From Nocardia kruczakiae NBRC 101016 (GTDB lineage: Bacteria; Actinomycetota; Actinomycetes; Mycobacteriales; Mycobacteriaceae), in the NCBI RefSeq assembly GCF_001612965.1, contig NZ_BDBL01000032.1, positions 1 through 64,000 on the forward strand: a stretch of 64,000 nt of DNA. Reading direction: 5' to 3'. Position 1 is the stretch's first letter; every line of letters starts with the position of its first letter. The translations under genes were made by a program, and so were the position numbers. Of this stretch, positions 9,066 to 17,508 are shown one piece after another. The notes beneath the pieces are model-generated. The model saw only the letters and a list, made by a program, of their open reading frames with translations. It made no database searches and was not told where the DNA came from.

Positions 9066-9461
9066 GTGGCTACCGACGGCGTGGATCCGGACCTGGTCGA
9101 ACTGGCGACCAAGGTCTTCGAGCTGGCCCGCACGGGCGAGGCCGCGACGCTCGCGGCGTATATCGACGCGGGCGTCCCGGTGAATCTGACCAACGACAAC
9201 GGCGACACCCTGCTGATGCTGGCCGCCTACCACGGCCATCGGGCGGCCGTGACCGCACTGCTCGAGCGTGGCGCCGATCCCGATCGCGCCAACGACCGCG
9301 GCCAGACACCGGCCGCGGGAGCGGTATTCAAGGGTGAGGACGACATTCTGAAGGCCCTGCTGGCGGCCGGGGCCGACCCGGACGCCGGCACCCCGTCGGC
9401 TCGCGAATCGGCGACCGTCTTCGGCAGAACCGAACTGCTGGAACTGTTCGATCGCCGCTGA
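9066..9461 (+). CDS. Small ankyrin-repeat protein
   Basis: A cytosolic 131-residue protein built of about three ankyrin repeats. The repeats are visible as GDTLLMLAAYHGHRAAVTAL, GADPDRANDRGQTPAAGAVF and the following AALLAAGADPDAGTPSARESA. Such repeats mediate protein–protein contacts and no enzymatic function is indicated. The GTG at 9066 begins MATDGVDPDLVELA, which leads directly into the first helix. It sits alone between the membrane protein upstream and the convergent MFS exporter gene. Confidence 0.88.
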   Translation: MATDGVDPDLVELATKVFELARTGEAATLAAYIDAGVPVNLTNDNGDTLLMLAAYHGHRAAVTALLERGADPDRANDRGQTPAAGAVFKGEDDILKALLAAGADPDAGTPSARESATVFGRTELLELFDRR

Positions 9462-9483
9462 GTCGATCGGTCGCCCGGAGGCG

Positions 9484-10968
9484 TTACACCTGCTGCGCTT
9501 CCTCCTGCGCGTGCTGGGCCTGGGCGAGCTGCTGCGGCGTGTAGCGCAGCATGAGCACCAGCAGTCCGATGATCACGGCGCCGATCGCGCAGATGAGCAG
9601 GACGAAGGTGTACCCGCTGGACAGCGCCGCGATCTCGGTGGGCGTCAGATTCGACGTCCGGTCGGTCCGGCCGCCGAGCGAGAGCGTGCGCGAGGCCGCC
9701 AGCGGGGTCAGCAAGCCGACCGCGAAGGGGGTACCGAGAGTGAGGATCATCTGGCCGATCGCCGACAGCGGGCCGACCTCGTTCACCGGTACGCCCACCA
9801 GCAGGCACAGCGGCCCGACCACGATCACGAAACCGATCGCCATACCGACCACCGCCAGCAGCACCAGCAGGGTCGGCAGGTATTCGACGTAGCGGTCCAG
9901 GGTGGAGCCGAAGAACAGCGCCCCCGCCAGGACGGCCGCGGCACCCGCGAGGAGCCAGCGCGGCCGGATCATCAGCGCGGCCTTGGACGCCACACCGGTA
10001 CCGATGCCGGCGCCGATCGTGAACGGGATCGAGGCCAGACCGGCGACGAGCGGGCTGTAGCCGACGACGTTCTGCAGGAACTGCGCGACGAAGTAGGTCA
10101 TCGCACCGAGGACGCCGGAGCCCAGCAGCAGCGCGATGAACGTGATCGAGCGGTCGCGATCACGGAAGAGCGTGAGCGGCAGCAGCGGATTGACGGCGGA
10201 CCGTTCGGCCAGCACGAACGCCACCAGCAGCAGCAGACCGGCGATCAGCGCGCCGATGACGTACGGGCTGGTCCAGCCGAGATCGGGGCCTTCGGTCGCA
10301 CCGAACACCACCCCGACACAGCCGAAGGTGCCGAGGAAGGCGCCGCGCACGTCCAGTGGTAGCCGGTGGTGGGTGGAATCGTGCAGCTGGAAGGCCGCGC
10401 CGAGGAGGATCAGGAGCCCGATCGGGACGTTGATCAGGAAGATCAGCCGCCAGTTCCATTCGGCCAGGGCGCCGCCGACGACGAGACCGCCGACGGAGCC
10501 CACACCCATCATCGAACCGAAGATGGCGATCGCCTGGTTGCGCGGCGGTCCGGGGGCGAAGGTACTGACCACCAGCGCCATCGCCACGGGTGCGGCGATC
10601 GCGGCGCCGGTGCCCTGCAGGGCCCGCGCGCCGATCAACATGGCCTCGTTCTGCGCCAGCCCACACAGCAGTGAGGCCAGGGTGAAGAACGAAACACCCA
10701 GCAGCAGCATCTTCTTGCGCCCGAACGAGTCGCCGAGGCGGCCACCCAGCAGCATCAGCCCGCCGTAGGTGAGGCCGTAGGCGGTCACCGTCCACGCGCT
10801 GCCCGAACTGGTCAGGCCCAGATGACGTTGCAGGGCGGGCAGCGCCAGGATCACGACCGTGCCGTCCAGCACGACCATCAACTGCAGGCCGGACAGGACC
10901 AGGATCGGCAACCCGAAGGCCCGCTTCGTCACCGGATATTGCATCGTCGCAGCGGGGTTATCGAGCAC
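9484..10968 (-). CDS. MFS drug/proton antiporter, EfpA-like (DHA2)
   Basis: A 494-residue integral membrane exporter with about 14 helices, matching the DHA2 drug:H+ antiporter family. Signature stretches are VLDGTVVILALPALQRHL in helix 1, motif A GGRLGDSFGRKK after helix 2, and ARALQGTGAAIAAPVAMALV. Its position between proS and cysG is that of efpA (Rv2846c) in M. tuberculosis, so it is probably the efpA orthologue, though it is slightly shorter. EfpA is associated with efflux of drugs and possibly lipids. It is convergent with the ankyrin gene. The natural substrate cannot be read from sequence. Confidence 0.88.
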   Translation of the reverse strand: MLDNPAATMQYPVTKRAFGLPILVLSGLQLMVVLDGTVVILALPALQRHLGLTSSGSAWTVTAYGLTYGGLMLLGGRLGDSFGRKKMLLLGVSFFTLASLLCGLAQNEAMLIGARALQGTGAAIAAPVAMALVVSTFAPGPPRNQAIAIFGSMMGVGSVGGLVVGGALAEWNWRLIFLINVPIGLLILLGAAFQLHDSTHHRLPLDVRGAFLGTFGCVGVVFGATEGPDLGWTSPYVIGALIAGLLLLVAFVLAERSAVNPLLPLTLFRDRDRSITFIALLLGSGVLGAMTYFVAQFLQNVVGYSPLVAGLASIPFTIGAGIGTGVASKAALMIRPRWLLAGAAAVLAGALFFGSTLDRYVEYLPTLLVLLAVVGMAIGFVIVVGPLCLLVGVPVNEVGPLSAIGQMILTLGTPFAVGLLTPLAASRTLSLGGRTDRTSNLTPTEIAALSSGYTFVLLICAIGAVIIGLLVLMLRYTPQQLAQAQHAQEEAQQV

Positions 10969-11076
10969 AGTGACTCACTGTAACGGATATCGGCACCCGC
11001 CAGCCGAATGCGTACTCGCGCTGTCCACGCGACACTCGACACGGCTGTGCCCCTGTCCCGGGCACGCACCGCGGAC

Positions 11077-12336
11077 CTAACCGGCCTGCTCGTCGGCATC
11101 CGGCGCGCCCGCGGTGAAACCGGCGGTCGGGCCGATGACGATGATCGCCGGTGGCCGGATGCCCTCGGTGCGCACACGTTCGGCGACCGTGGACAGATCC
11201 GCGCGCACGATCCGCTGGGTGCGCAGACTGCCTTCCTGCACGACGGTGACGGGCGTGTCCGTGGCGCGGCCACCGTCGACGAGCGCGGCGGCGAACTTCT
11301 CGATGCGTTCCACCCCCATCAGCAGCACGAGGGTGCCGCGCAGCCGGGCCAGTGCGGGCCAGTCCACCAGCGAATCCGGGTGATCGGGCGGGATGTGCCC
11401 ACTCACCACCACGAATTCGTGGGTGACGCCGCGGTGGGTCACCGGAATACCGGCCAGGGCGGGCACCGAGATCGCGGAGGTGACGCCCGGAACCACGGTC
11501 ACCGGTACGCCGGCGTCCACGCACGCCTCGAGTTCCTCGTAGCCGCGGCCGAAGACGTACGGGTCGCCGCCCTTGAGCCGGACCACGAATTTACCGGCCT
11601 TGGCACCCTCGACCAGGGCGGTGTTGATCGCTTCCTGCGCCATCGCGCGGCCGTACGGAATCTTCGCCGCGTCGACGACCTCCACATGCGGTCCGAGTTC
11701 GGCGAGCAGTTCCGGCGGCGCCAGCCGGTCGGCGACGACCAGATCGGCGCGGGCGAGCAGGCGGCGGCCCCGCACGGTGATCAGATCGGGGTCGCCCGGC
11801 CCGCCGCCGACCAGCGCGACACCGGGTGCCACTGGTTCGGAGTCGTCGGTGATCACACCCGATTGCAGCGCCTCCAGCAGCGCGGTGCGCACCGCGGCCG
11901 ATCGGCGGTGCCGTCCACTGGCCAGCACCGCGAGCGTCAGTCCGTCGTAGCGGGCGCTGGCGGGGGTGACGGCGGTGCCGAGGCGGGCGTTGTCGGCGCG
12001 CACGCAGAAGATGCGGCGGCGGGTGGCCTCCTCGACCACGGCGGCATTGGTCTCGGGCTCATCGGTGCAAGCGATCGCGTACCAGGCACCCTCGAGATCA
12101 CCGTCGGCGTAGGCCCGCTGGGAGATGCGCAGTTGACCGGAGGCGGCCATACCCTCCACCGCGGGGGTGACGGTCCGGCTGATCACTTCGATATCGGCTC
12201 CGCTCGCGATGAGCAGTCCGAGTCGGCGCTGGGCTACCGAGCCGCCACCCACGACGACGACGCGGCGGCCGGCCAGATCGAGCCCGACGACATAGTTCGG
12301 GTCACCGGATTGCTGGTCGTCTGTCGTATTCGGCAC
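11077..12336 (-). CDS. cysG: Multifunctional siroheme synthase (precorrin-2 dehydrogenase + uroporphyrinogen-III methyltransferase)
   Basis: A 419-residue enzyme that methylates uroporphyrinogen III to precorrin-2 and oxidises it to sirohydrochlorin, feeding siroheme and cobalamin. The N-terminal half is the NAD-dependent dehydrogenase/ferrochelatase domain (LAGRRVVVVGGGSVAQRRL; CTDEPETNAAVVEEA; ASGRHRRSAAVR). The C-terminal half is the SAM-dependent methyltransferase (VALVGGGPGDPDLITVRG; VRLKGGDPYVFGRGYEE; VVPGVTSAISVPALAGIPVT). The order efpA–cysG–cob genes mirrors M. tuberculosis, although here other genes have been inserted between cysG and cobB. Confidence 0.95.
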   Translation of the reverse strand: MPNTTDDQQSGDPNYVVGLDLAGRRVVVVGGGSVAQRRLGLLIASGADIEVISRTVTPAVEGMAASGQLRISQRAYADGDLEGAWYAIACTDEPETNAAVVEEATRRRIFCVRADNARLGTAVTPASARYDGLTLAVLASGRHRRSAAVRTALLEALQSGVITDDSEPVAPGVALVGGGPGDPDLITVRGRRLLARADLVVADRLAPPELLAELGPHVEVVDAAKIPYGRAMAQEAINTALVEGAKAGKFVVRLKGGDPYVFGRGYEELEACVDAGVPVTVVPGVTSAISVPALAGIPVTHRGVTHEFVVVSGHIPPDHPDSLVDWPALARLRGTLVLLMGVERIEKFAAALVDGGRATDTPVTVVQEGSLRTQRIVRADLSTVAERVRTEGIRPPAIIVIGPTAGFTAGAPDADEQAG

Positions 12337-12406
12337 AAGGTTTCAGCCTACGGCGTGGGCGGGCGAACTCTGCAATCACCCGTCGCGGCGCCGCAGGCAG
12401 GGGTCA

Positions 12407-13012
12407 TCAGGGCTTCCAGGTGATCCGGCCGCCCTGGAAATCCTGGGCCTTGCCGCCGTTGTAGTCGTATTCGTCGCTGGTGGGCAGACCGTAGCGGCCG
12501 CCGTCGGCGTTGCTGCCTTCCCACATGCCGAGAATCGATCCCCACACCGGGTGCGCGCCGGTGTTCGCCGACCACACGATGACGCCCCCGGGGAAGCGGG
12601 TGAAGCGGCCCTTGCCGTCCTTGCCGGCCTTGGCCTCGTCGGTGAGCGGGAAGCCCAGCGGGCTGTTCTCCCAGCCCATCGAGCCCCACTTGTCGCGGAT
12701 CAGGCCGCAGATCGCGTGGGCGTCGGTGCCCACGGACCAGTAGATCGAGCAGCCACGGTCGAAGACCTGGAATTTGCCGCCGTTCGCGTCGGACTCCGGG
12801 CCGGTGGGGTTGCCGAGGACCGCGGCACCACCGGCGCGGTCGTATTCCTTCTCGATCGCCCCGCCCACGTCGAACGCGCCGACCGGCCGGGCGGCGGCGA
12901 GACCGGCGCCCGTGCCGGTGAGGGCCGCCAGTGCGGCGGCGGCCACGGCTGCCGTGCGCAGCCCGGCCCGGCGCGTGCTGCGTCTACTCTGTCTGCGACC
13001 TGACGAAGCCAA
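12407..13012 (-). CDS. Secreted LGFP-repeat protein
   Basis: A 201-residue exported protein with a basic, twin-arginine-rich start (MASSGRRQSRRSTRR), a hydrophobic segment and a likely cleavage after GLAAARP. The mature part contains three LGFP-type repeats, visible as VLGNPTGPE, SPLGFPLTDE and RYGLPTSDE, alternating with FDRG/FPGG/FQGG segments. LGFP repeats occur in envelope proteins of mycolic-acid bacteria and are thought to anchor proteins to the cell wall. There are two cysteines that could form a disulfide. No catalytic domain is attached. Confidence 0.88.
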   Translation of the reverse strand: MASSGRRQSRRSTRRAGLRTAAVAAAALAALTGTGAGLAAARPVGAFDVGGAIEKEYDRAGGAAVLGNPTGPESDANGGKFQVFDRGCSIYWSVGTDAHAICGLIRDKWGSMGWENSPLGFPLTDEAKAGKDGKGRFTRFPGGVIVWSANTGAHPVWGSILGMWEGSNADGGRYGLPTSDEYDYNGGKAQDFQGGRITWKP

Positions 13013-13167
13013 GTGAAACTCCCTCTACCTGCGAAGTTGGTGCGACGGAAGCTGCCGCTCCCGTCATCCTGCAGGGGTTGGACCGGCTCTGCAACGCTCG
13101 CCGTATCACAGTCGAGACTCATCTCACAGAATTACACGGGGTGAATTCGGTCGCATCGGACGGCGCC

Positions 13168-13575
13168 TCAGAGGCGGCCGTTGACCCGTTCCGGGGTCAC
13201 CCGCACGATCACTCGCTCGGCGTCGTCGACGGAGGCGGGATTGAATTCCACATACGGCAGGCCGGTGTATTTCGCCGACAGCCGGTCGGGCAGGGCCTTG
13301 TCGGGGTCGGGCGTGACGGTGGCGGTGCCGCGGATCTCCGCGTAGACGTACGGATTGTCCGGCGGGTTGATCATGATCGTCACCCGCGGGTCGCGCACCA
13401 CATTCTTGTATTGCTGACGCGAGACGGTGGTGGAGTACACCAACTCCTCGCCGTCGCGCAGGAGCCAGGTGACGGTCAGATGCGGCTGCCCGTCGCGGCC
13501 GATCGTCGCCAGCGTGGCGAAAACCTTTGTGTTATCGAGGATCTTCTTCAGGTCGTCGGAGAGTTCAGCACCCAT
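13168..13575 (-). CDS. PPOX-class F420-/FMN-dependent oxidoreductase
   Basis: A 135-residue split-barrel flavoprotein-fold protein of the pyridoxamine-phosphate-oxidase-like superfamily, in the actinobacterial group that often uses F420. Family features include TLATIGRDGQPHLTVTWLL, STTVSRQQYKNVVRDPRV and VYAEIRGTATV. The ATG at 13575 (MGAELSDDLKKILDN) is chosen as it starts the first conserved helix; the longer open frame is an extension without similarity. It is divergent from the secreted hydrolase gene. The substrate and cofactor preference cannot be assigned from sequence. Confidence 0.85.
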   Translation of the reverse strand: MGAELSDDLKKILDNTKVFATLATIGRDGQPHLTVTWLLRDGEELVYSTTVSRQQYKNVVRDPRVTIMINPPDNPYVYAEIRGTATVTPDPDKALPDRLSAKYTGLPYVEFNPASVDDAERVIVRVTPERVNGRL

Positions 13576-13662
13576 GCCACGACACAACCGGGTGCCGCGC
13601 ACACTCATTCCCGCTCGCCGCCGGTCCGTCACGGTGCGTTCGGCGCGTTCTATGCTGCGAAC

Positions 13663-14631
13663 ATGCGACGAGCGGTGTTGCAGGTTCTGACCGTGCTGGT
13701 GACGGTGGCGGTGGCCGCCGCGGTGGCCGCCACCGCGTATGCGCAGGACCCTTATCGCGCGAGCGGCCCGACCGAGGCCCGCTACTCGGAGCCGGGGCCG
13801 TGGCAGGTCACCGAGCACTACGGATTCGGCTGCTGCGACAGCACCGGCGCCGCCTACGACATCTGGTATCCGTCCGATGTGGCCGCGCGCGGTCCTCGTC
13901 ATCCGATCATCACCTGGGGCGACGGCACGAACGCGCAACCCCGGCAATACGCCTATCTGCTGCGGCATCTGGCGTCCTGGGGCTTCGTGGTGATCGCGAC
14001 CGAGAATCGCAGTACCGGCTCCGGTGTCGACATCGCCGGGGCGGCACGGTATCTCATCGATCGGGCGGCCGATCCGGCGAGCGTCTTCCACGATCGGCTC
14101 GACACCTCGGCGATCGGCGCCATCGGACATTCCCAGGGCGCCACCGGGGCGCTCAACGCCATGATCGAGTCCGGCGGACTGATCCGCACCGCCGTGCCGA
14201 TCGAATTGCCCGCCCAGTCGTTCTGCTCGAACCGGTTGAGCTGCACCGACACTCGGCGCCTAGCGGGTGGTTCGGTGTTCTTCGTCAACGGCTCCGACGA
14301 CGCGCTCATCTCCCCCTCGCAGAAGTTGTGGGCACTTCCGGGCCTGCAGTCCAACCAGGACTACTACGAGGCCACACCGGGTTCGGTGACAAAGGCGTGG
14401 GGCACACTGGTCGGCCCCAACCACAACGACGTCCAAGGTCAACCAGGCTGCGCCCGAGCCTCGTCCCCGTGCACCGACGGCGTGTACGGCTACCTCGGCT
14501 ATCCGACCGCGTGGCTGGCGGCCCGGCTGTGGAGATGCGCCGCGGCGGCGGCCGCCTTCGCCCCCGGCACCGGGGAGTTCTATGCTCCGAACCCGCACTG
14601 GGGCAACCAGATCGGTGCGACGGCCGGCTGA
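13663..14631 (+). CDS. Secreted alpha/beta hydrolase
   Basis: A 322-residue secreted alpha/beta-hydrolase, probably a lipase, cutinase-like or polyester-type esterase. A signal peptide covers residues 1–~28 (MRRAVLQVLTVLVTVAVA). The nucleophile elbow GHSQG is present (AIGAIGHSQGATGALNAM), a later SDD is a candidate acid and GPNHNDV carries the likely catalytic His. Paired cysteines (FGCCDS, FCSNRLSC, GCARASSPC) suggest several disulfides, consistent with secretion. It ends two bases from the convergent DoxX-like gene. The substrate is unknown. Confidence 0.82.
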   Translation: MRRAVLQVLTVLVTVAVAAAVAATAYAQDPYRASGPTEARYSEPGPWQVTEHYGFGCCDSTGAAYDIWYPSDVAARGPRHPIITWGDGTNAQPRQYAYLLRHLASWGFVVIATENRSTGSGVDIAGAARYLIDRAADPASVFHDRLDTSAIGAIGHSQGATGALNAMIESGGLIRTAVPIELPAQSFCSNRLSCTDTRRLAGGSVFFVNGSDDALISPSQKLWALPGLQSNQDYYEATPGSVTKAWGTLVGPNHNDVQGQPGCARASSPCTDGVYGYLGYPTAWLAARLWRCAAAAAAFAPGTGEFYAPNPHWGNQIGATAG

Positions 14632-14633
14632 TC

Positions 14634-15983
14634 TCACCCCTCGGGTGCGTCCTGGATCCAGTGGAAGCCGCGGCTGCGTTGCGGGAAGGCGTCCGGGTCC
14701 TGGCGCCGGAAGGTCACCGTCACCGGATGCCCGTCCAGGTCGCCGGTGAACCGCAGCCGGTCCGGTCCCTGCTGTTCGTAGGCGAAGCCGCCGGCGGTCA
14801 CGGAGTGCCGCTCGGCACCGGGTACGGCGTGCAGGTCCAGACGATGGGCGCCGGTGTCGACCCGCACCTGCAGCGGCACGAACGTCCCGTCCATCCGCTG
14901 ATACTGCATGACCCCGTCGAAGTCGAATACCGCACGCTGCCACCGGTCCCGGTCGGTGAGCAGCGGCGCAACCGGCTGCCCGTCGCGGCTGAAGTCCTCG
15001 ACCTGCCAGATCCCGTACAGCGGCGGTTTCGTCCGGCCCGGGCCCTCGTCCCACAACTGCAGGCTCACGTGGGTCAGAGCCACCGCCACCCAGATCCCGA
15101 TTCCGATCTGCACGAGCGCCGCGAACCAGCGAGCCCGGCGGGTGCGGAACGGGTACGGCGCCGTCGAGCGTCCGACCGGGCGATCGAGCACCAGCACGTC
15201 CAGCAGCCGCCGCGCCTGCGGAGCGAGCAGCACCATCGACATCAGCATCAGATGTCCGGACAGGATCTTGACCGGCACGTCGAAGGTCATGTTCAGCACG
15301 AAGACCTGCGCCATGCTCACCAGCGTCAGCATTGCGCCCACCGTCGCCGTACGCGGTATGAACAGCAGAATCCCGGCCAGCAGTTCCGCGGCGCCGAGCA
15401 GGATCTCGTAGGTCGGGCTCATCCCGACCTGATTCCACAGCACCCCCATCGGCGTCAGGTTGCCGTACGGCTCCAACAGCGTCGACAGCATCGGTTCGGG
15501 CATCTGGGTGGGGATGACCTTGGCGAAACCGTAGTTGAGCATCTGACCGGCCACACACAACCGGAGCACCAGCAGAAACCACCCGGCCGCCCGCCGGTAA
15601 TCGGCGCGACGGCGGTCCAGCAGTGTCCAGATCAGCGTGCCGGCGATGGCGACGACCAGGATGCAGAACACCAGCACCCACAGGATCGTCTGATCGCCGC
15701 TGCCGTTGGGACTCAGCACCGGATGTACGCCGAAGACCGTGCGCCCGACCCACTCCAGTACCGGGCGCAGCAACCGCGGTTGCCACAGCACCGCGTCGGC
15801 GTCGAGCCAGCGGCCGAACCAGCCGGTGAAGGCGAAGACGATCTGCGGATAGATCAGACAGAACAACCCGAAATACAGGACCGTGAACCGGAAGGCCACG
15901 CGGGTGAGGGGCTTCCAGCCCACCGCCGTCTCGGATTCGGGTTCCGGCTGCGGCGTTTCGGCCTGCACCACCATGACACTCAC
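14634..15983 (-). CDS. DoxX-like integral membrane protein
   Basis: A 449-residue membrane protein with several helices in its first 300 residues (LYFGLFCLIYPQIVFAF; ILWVLVFCILVVAIAGTLIW; EILLGAAELLAGILLFIPRT) in a DoxX-like arrangement, and a soluble C-terminal part of about 150 residues of unknown fold. DoxX-like proteins have been tied to redox and detoxification complexes, but none of that is shown here. GTG at 15983 is preferred because a strong GGAGAGGAG lies just upstream; ATG at 15974 is an alternative. It is convergent with the secreted hydrolase. Confidence 0.72.
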   Translation of the reverse strand: MSVMVVQAETPQPEPESETAVGWKPLTRVAFRFTVLYFGLFCLIYPQIVFAFTGWFGRWLDADAVLWQPRLLRPVLEWVGRTVFGVHPVLSPNGSGDQTILWVLVFCILVVAIAGTLIWTLLDRRRADYRRAAGWFLLVLRLCVAGQMLNYGFAKVIPTQMPEPMLSTLLEPYGNLTPMGVLWNQVGMSPTYEILLGAAELLAGILLFIPRTATVGAMLTLVSMAQVFVLNMTFDVPVKILSGHLMLMSMVLLAPQARRLLDVLVLDRPVGRSTAPYPFRTRRARWFAALVQIGIGIWVAVALTHVSLQLWDEGPGRTKPPLYGIWQVEDFSRDGQPVAPLLTDRDRWQRAVFDFDGVMQYQRMDGTFVPLQVRVDTGAHRLDLHAVPGAERHSVTAGGFAYEQQGPDRLRFTGDLDGHPVTVTFRRQDPDAFPQRSRGFHWIQDAPEG

Positions 15984-16363
15984 TACCCACTCCTCTCCCC
16001 GGCGGACCCGGCGCACGGCTGCGTCGCTGAACGCCGAGGCGAACGGGGTGCGCGGATCGGTGCACGACGTTACGAGGGCCCGCGGCGAAAGTCCTCAGGG
16101 CCGGACCCCGATTCCGCGCTACTCCGCGCGGCGTACGTGGCAGCACGAATCTCAGGGGTGGCCCCTGCCCCCGATCGCGTGCACCGCGGGCAAACCGGGT
16201 CCCGGTGAGCGGAACGGCGGAAAATTCGCCGCCGATTCCGTGCCACCGCGCACTAGAACGCGTTACATTTCATCCACACGCCACCCGCGCCGGGCCGGAT
16301 ACCGCCGTGCCCGAACGTAATCAGTTGGCGCACAAACGTTTTCATCCCGTCAGGAGGTCCGAC
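15984..16363. other. Divergent intergenic region with a KstR-like site
   Basis: About 380 bases between the DoxX-like gene (minus) and the phosphotransferase gene (plus). Apart from the 14-base palindromic operator candidate at 16254–16267 I see no gene, stable hairpin or repeat. Confidence 0.6.
16254..16267. promoter_or_regulatory. KstR-like operator candidate
   Basis: The sequence TAGAACGCGTTACA fits the published KstR consensus TNNAACNNGTTNNA at every fixed position. KstR is a TetR-family repressor of sterol and lipid catabolism in mycobacteria and relatives. The site lies about 97 bases upstream of the phosphotransferase ATG, a position where a repressor could act. Binding is inferred only from the motif. 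Confidence 0.55.
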
Positions 16364-17500
16364 ATGTCGGGCGAATCCGATACCGACCCCGGGCAGCGGC
16401 GGCAACTGACCACCAGCGCTCGCGATCTCGACGAACTCGCCGAGCGACTCACCGGATGGCTGGCCGGCAAGCTCACCGGCACCACCGCGCCGGTGATCAC
16501 GGGGCTGTCGCGGCCACAGGCAGGTGGTATGTCCAGTTCCTCGGTGATGTTCGAGGCGAGCTGGGAGCGCGACGGCCGCACGGAGGGCGGCTCGTATGTG
16601 GCACGTATGCCTCCCGAGGAGGGCTCGTTCCCCGTCTTCGAGAACTACGACCTCGACACCCAGTACGCGGTGATGGCCGGCGTCGGCGCGCACAGCGATG
16701 TGCCGGTGCCGCGGCTGTGCTGGTTCGAGCCGGACGAAACCGTGCTCGGCACACCGTTTTTCGTGATGGAACGGATCCACGGCCGGATCCCGGAGGACAA
16801 TCCGCCCTACGTCTTCGTCGGCTGGGTCTTCGACGCCACACCGCAGCAGCGCATGCGGATCACCCGCGCCACGGTCGACATCATCGCGAGAGTCCACGCC
16901 ATCGCCGACCCGGCGGCGAAATTCCCCGCTCTGGCCGGCGAAGGATCGTCGCTGCGCCGCCACTTCGACGCCCAGCGCCACTGGTACCGGTGGGCGCTCG
17001 CCGACGACGGTTACCGAATCCCGTTGCTGGAGCGCGGTTTCGACTGGCTCGAACAGCACTGGCCCGCCGATCCGGGACCCGACGTACTGAACTGGGGCGA
17101 CGCCCGGCCCGGCAACATCATCTTCGACGAATTCGACCCGGTCGCGGTCCTGGACTGGGAGATGGCCACCCTCGGCCCGCGTGAACTCGACGTGGCCTGG
17201 CTGATCTTCATCCACCGCTTCTTCCAGGACATCGCCACCCGCTTCGACCAGCCCGGCCTGCCGGACTATCTGCGCCGCGACGACGTGGTCGCGCACTACG
17301 AAGAGCTCACCGGCTACCGGCCGCGCGATCTGGAGTGGTATCTCGTCTACGCCGCGCTGCGCCACGGCATCGTGATGGCGCGCATCAAACGGCGGATGAT
17401 CCACTTCGGCGAGGACACCGACACCGACGACCGCGACGACTACGTGATGCACCGGGCGGCCCTCGAGGCCCTGCTCGACGGCACCTACCAGTGGGATTGA
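16364..17500 (+). CDS. Phosphotransferase of the aminoglycoside-phosphotransferase (APH) fold
   Basis: A 378-residue kinase-fold protein. The ATG at 16364 follows CAGGAGG. Kinase features are the N-lobe GGMSSSSVMFEASWE, the hinge FFVMERIHGRIPED, the catalytic loop NWGDARPGNIIFDE (in place of HGD, Asp and Asn kept) and the metal-binding VLDWEMATLGPRELDVAW. In actinobacteria this group is often linked to lipid or steroid metabolism (for example, fused to or near acyl-CoA dehydrogenases) rather than antibiotic resistance. The next gene begins eight bases downstream, so they form an operon, possibly under KstR. The substrate is unknown. Confidence 0.82.
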   Translation: MSGESDTDPGQRRQLTTSARDLDELAERLTGWLAGKLTGTTAPVITGLSRPQAGGMSSSSVMFEASWERDGRTEGGSYVARMPPEEGSFPVFENYDLDTQYAVMAGVGAHSDVPVPRLCWFEPDETVLGTPFFVMERIHGRIPEDNPPYVFVGWVFDATPQQRMRITRATVDIIARVHAIADPAAKFPALAGEGSSLRRHFDAQRHWYRWALADDGYRIPLLERGFDWLEQHWPADPGPDVLNWGDARPGNIIFDEFDPVAVLDWEMATLGPRELDVAWLIFIHRFFQDIATRFDQPGLPDYLRRDDVVAHYEELTGYRPRDLEWYLVYAALRHGIVMARIKRRMIHFGEDTDTDDRDDYVMHRAALEALLDGTYQWD

Positions 17501-17508
17501 GGAGATTG

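Noticed and set aside
16364..17500. Aminoglycoside resistance gene
   Set aside because: The fold is APH-like, but the neighbour and the KstR-like site point to lipid or steroid metabolism; nothing indicates antibiotic substrates.
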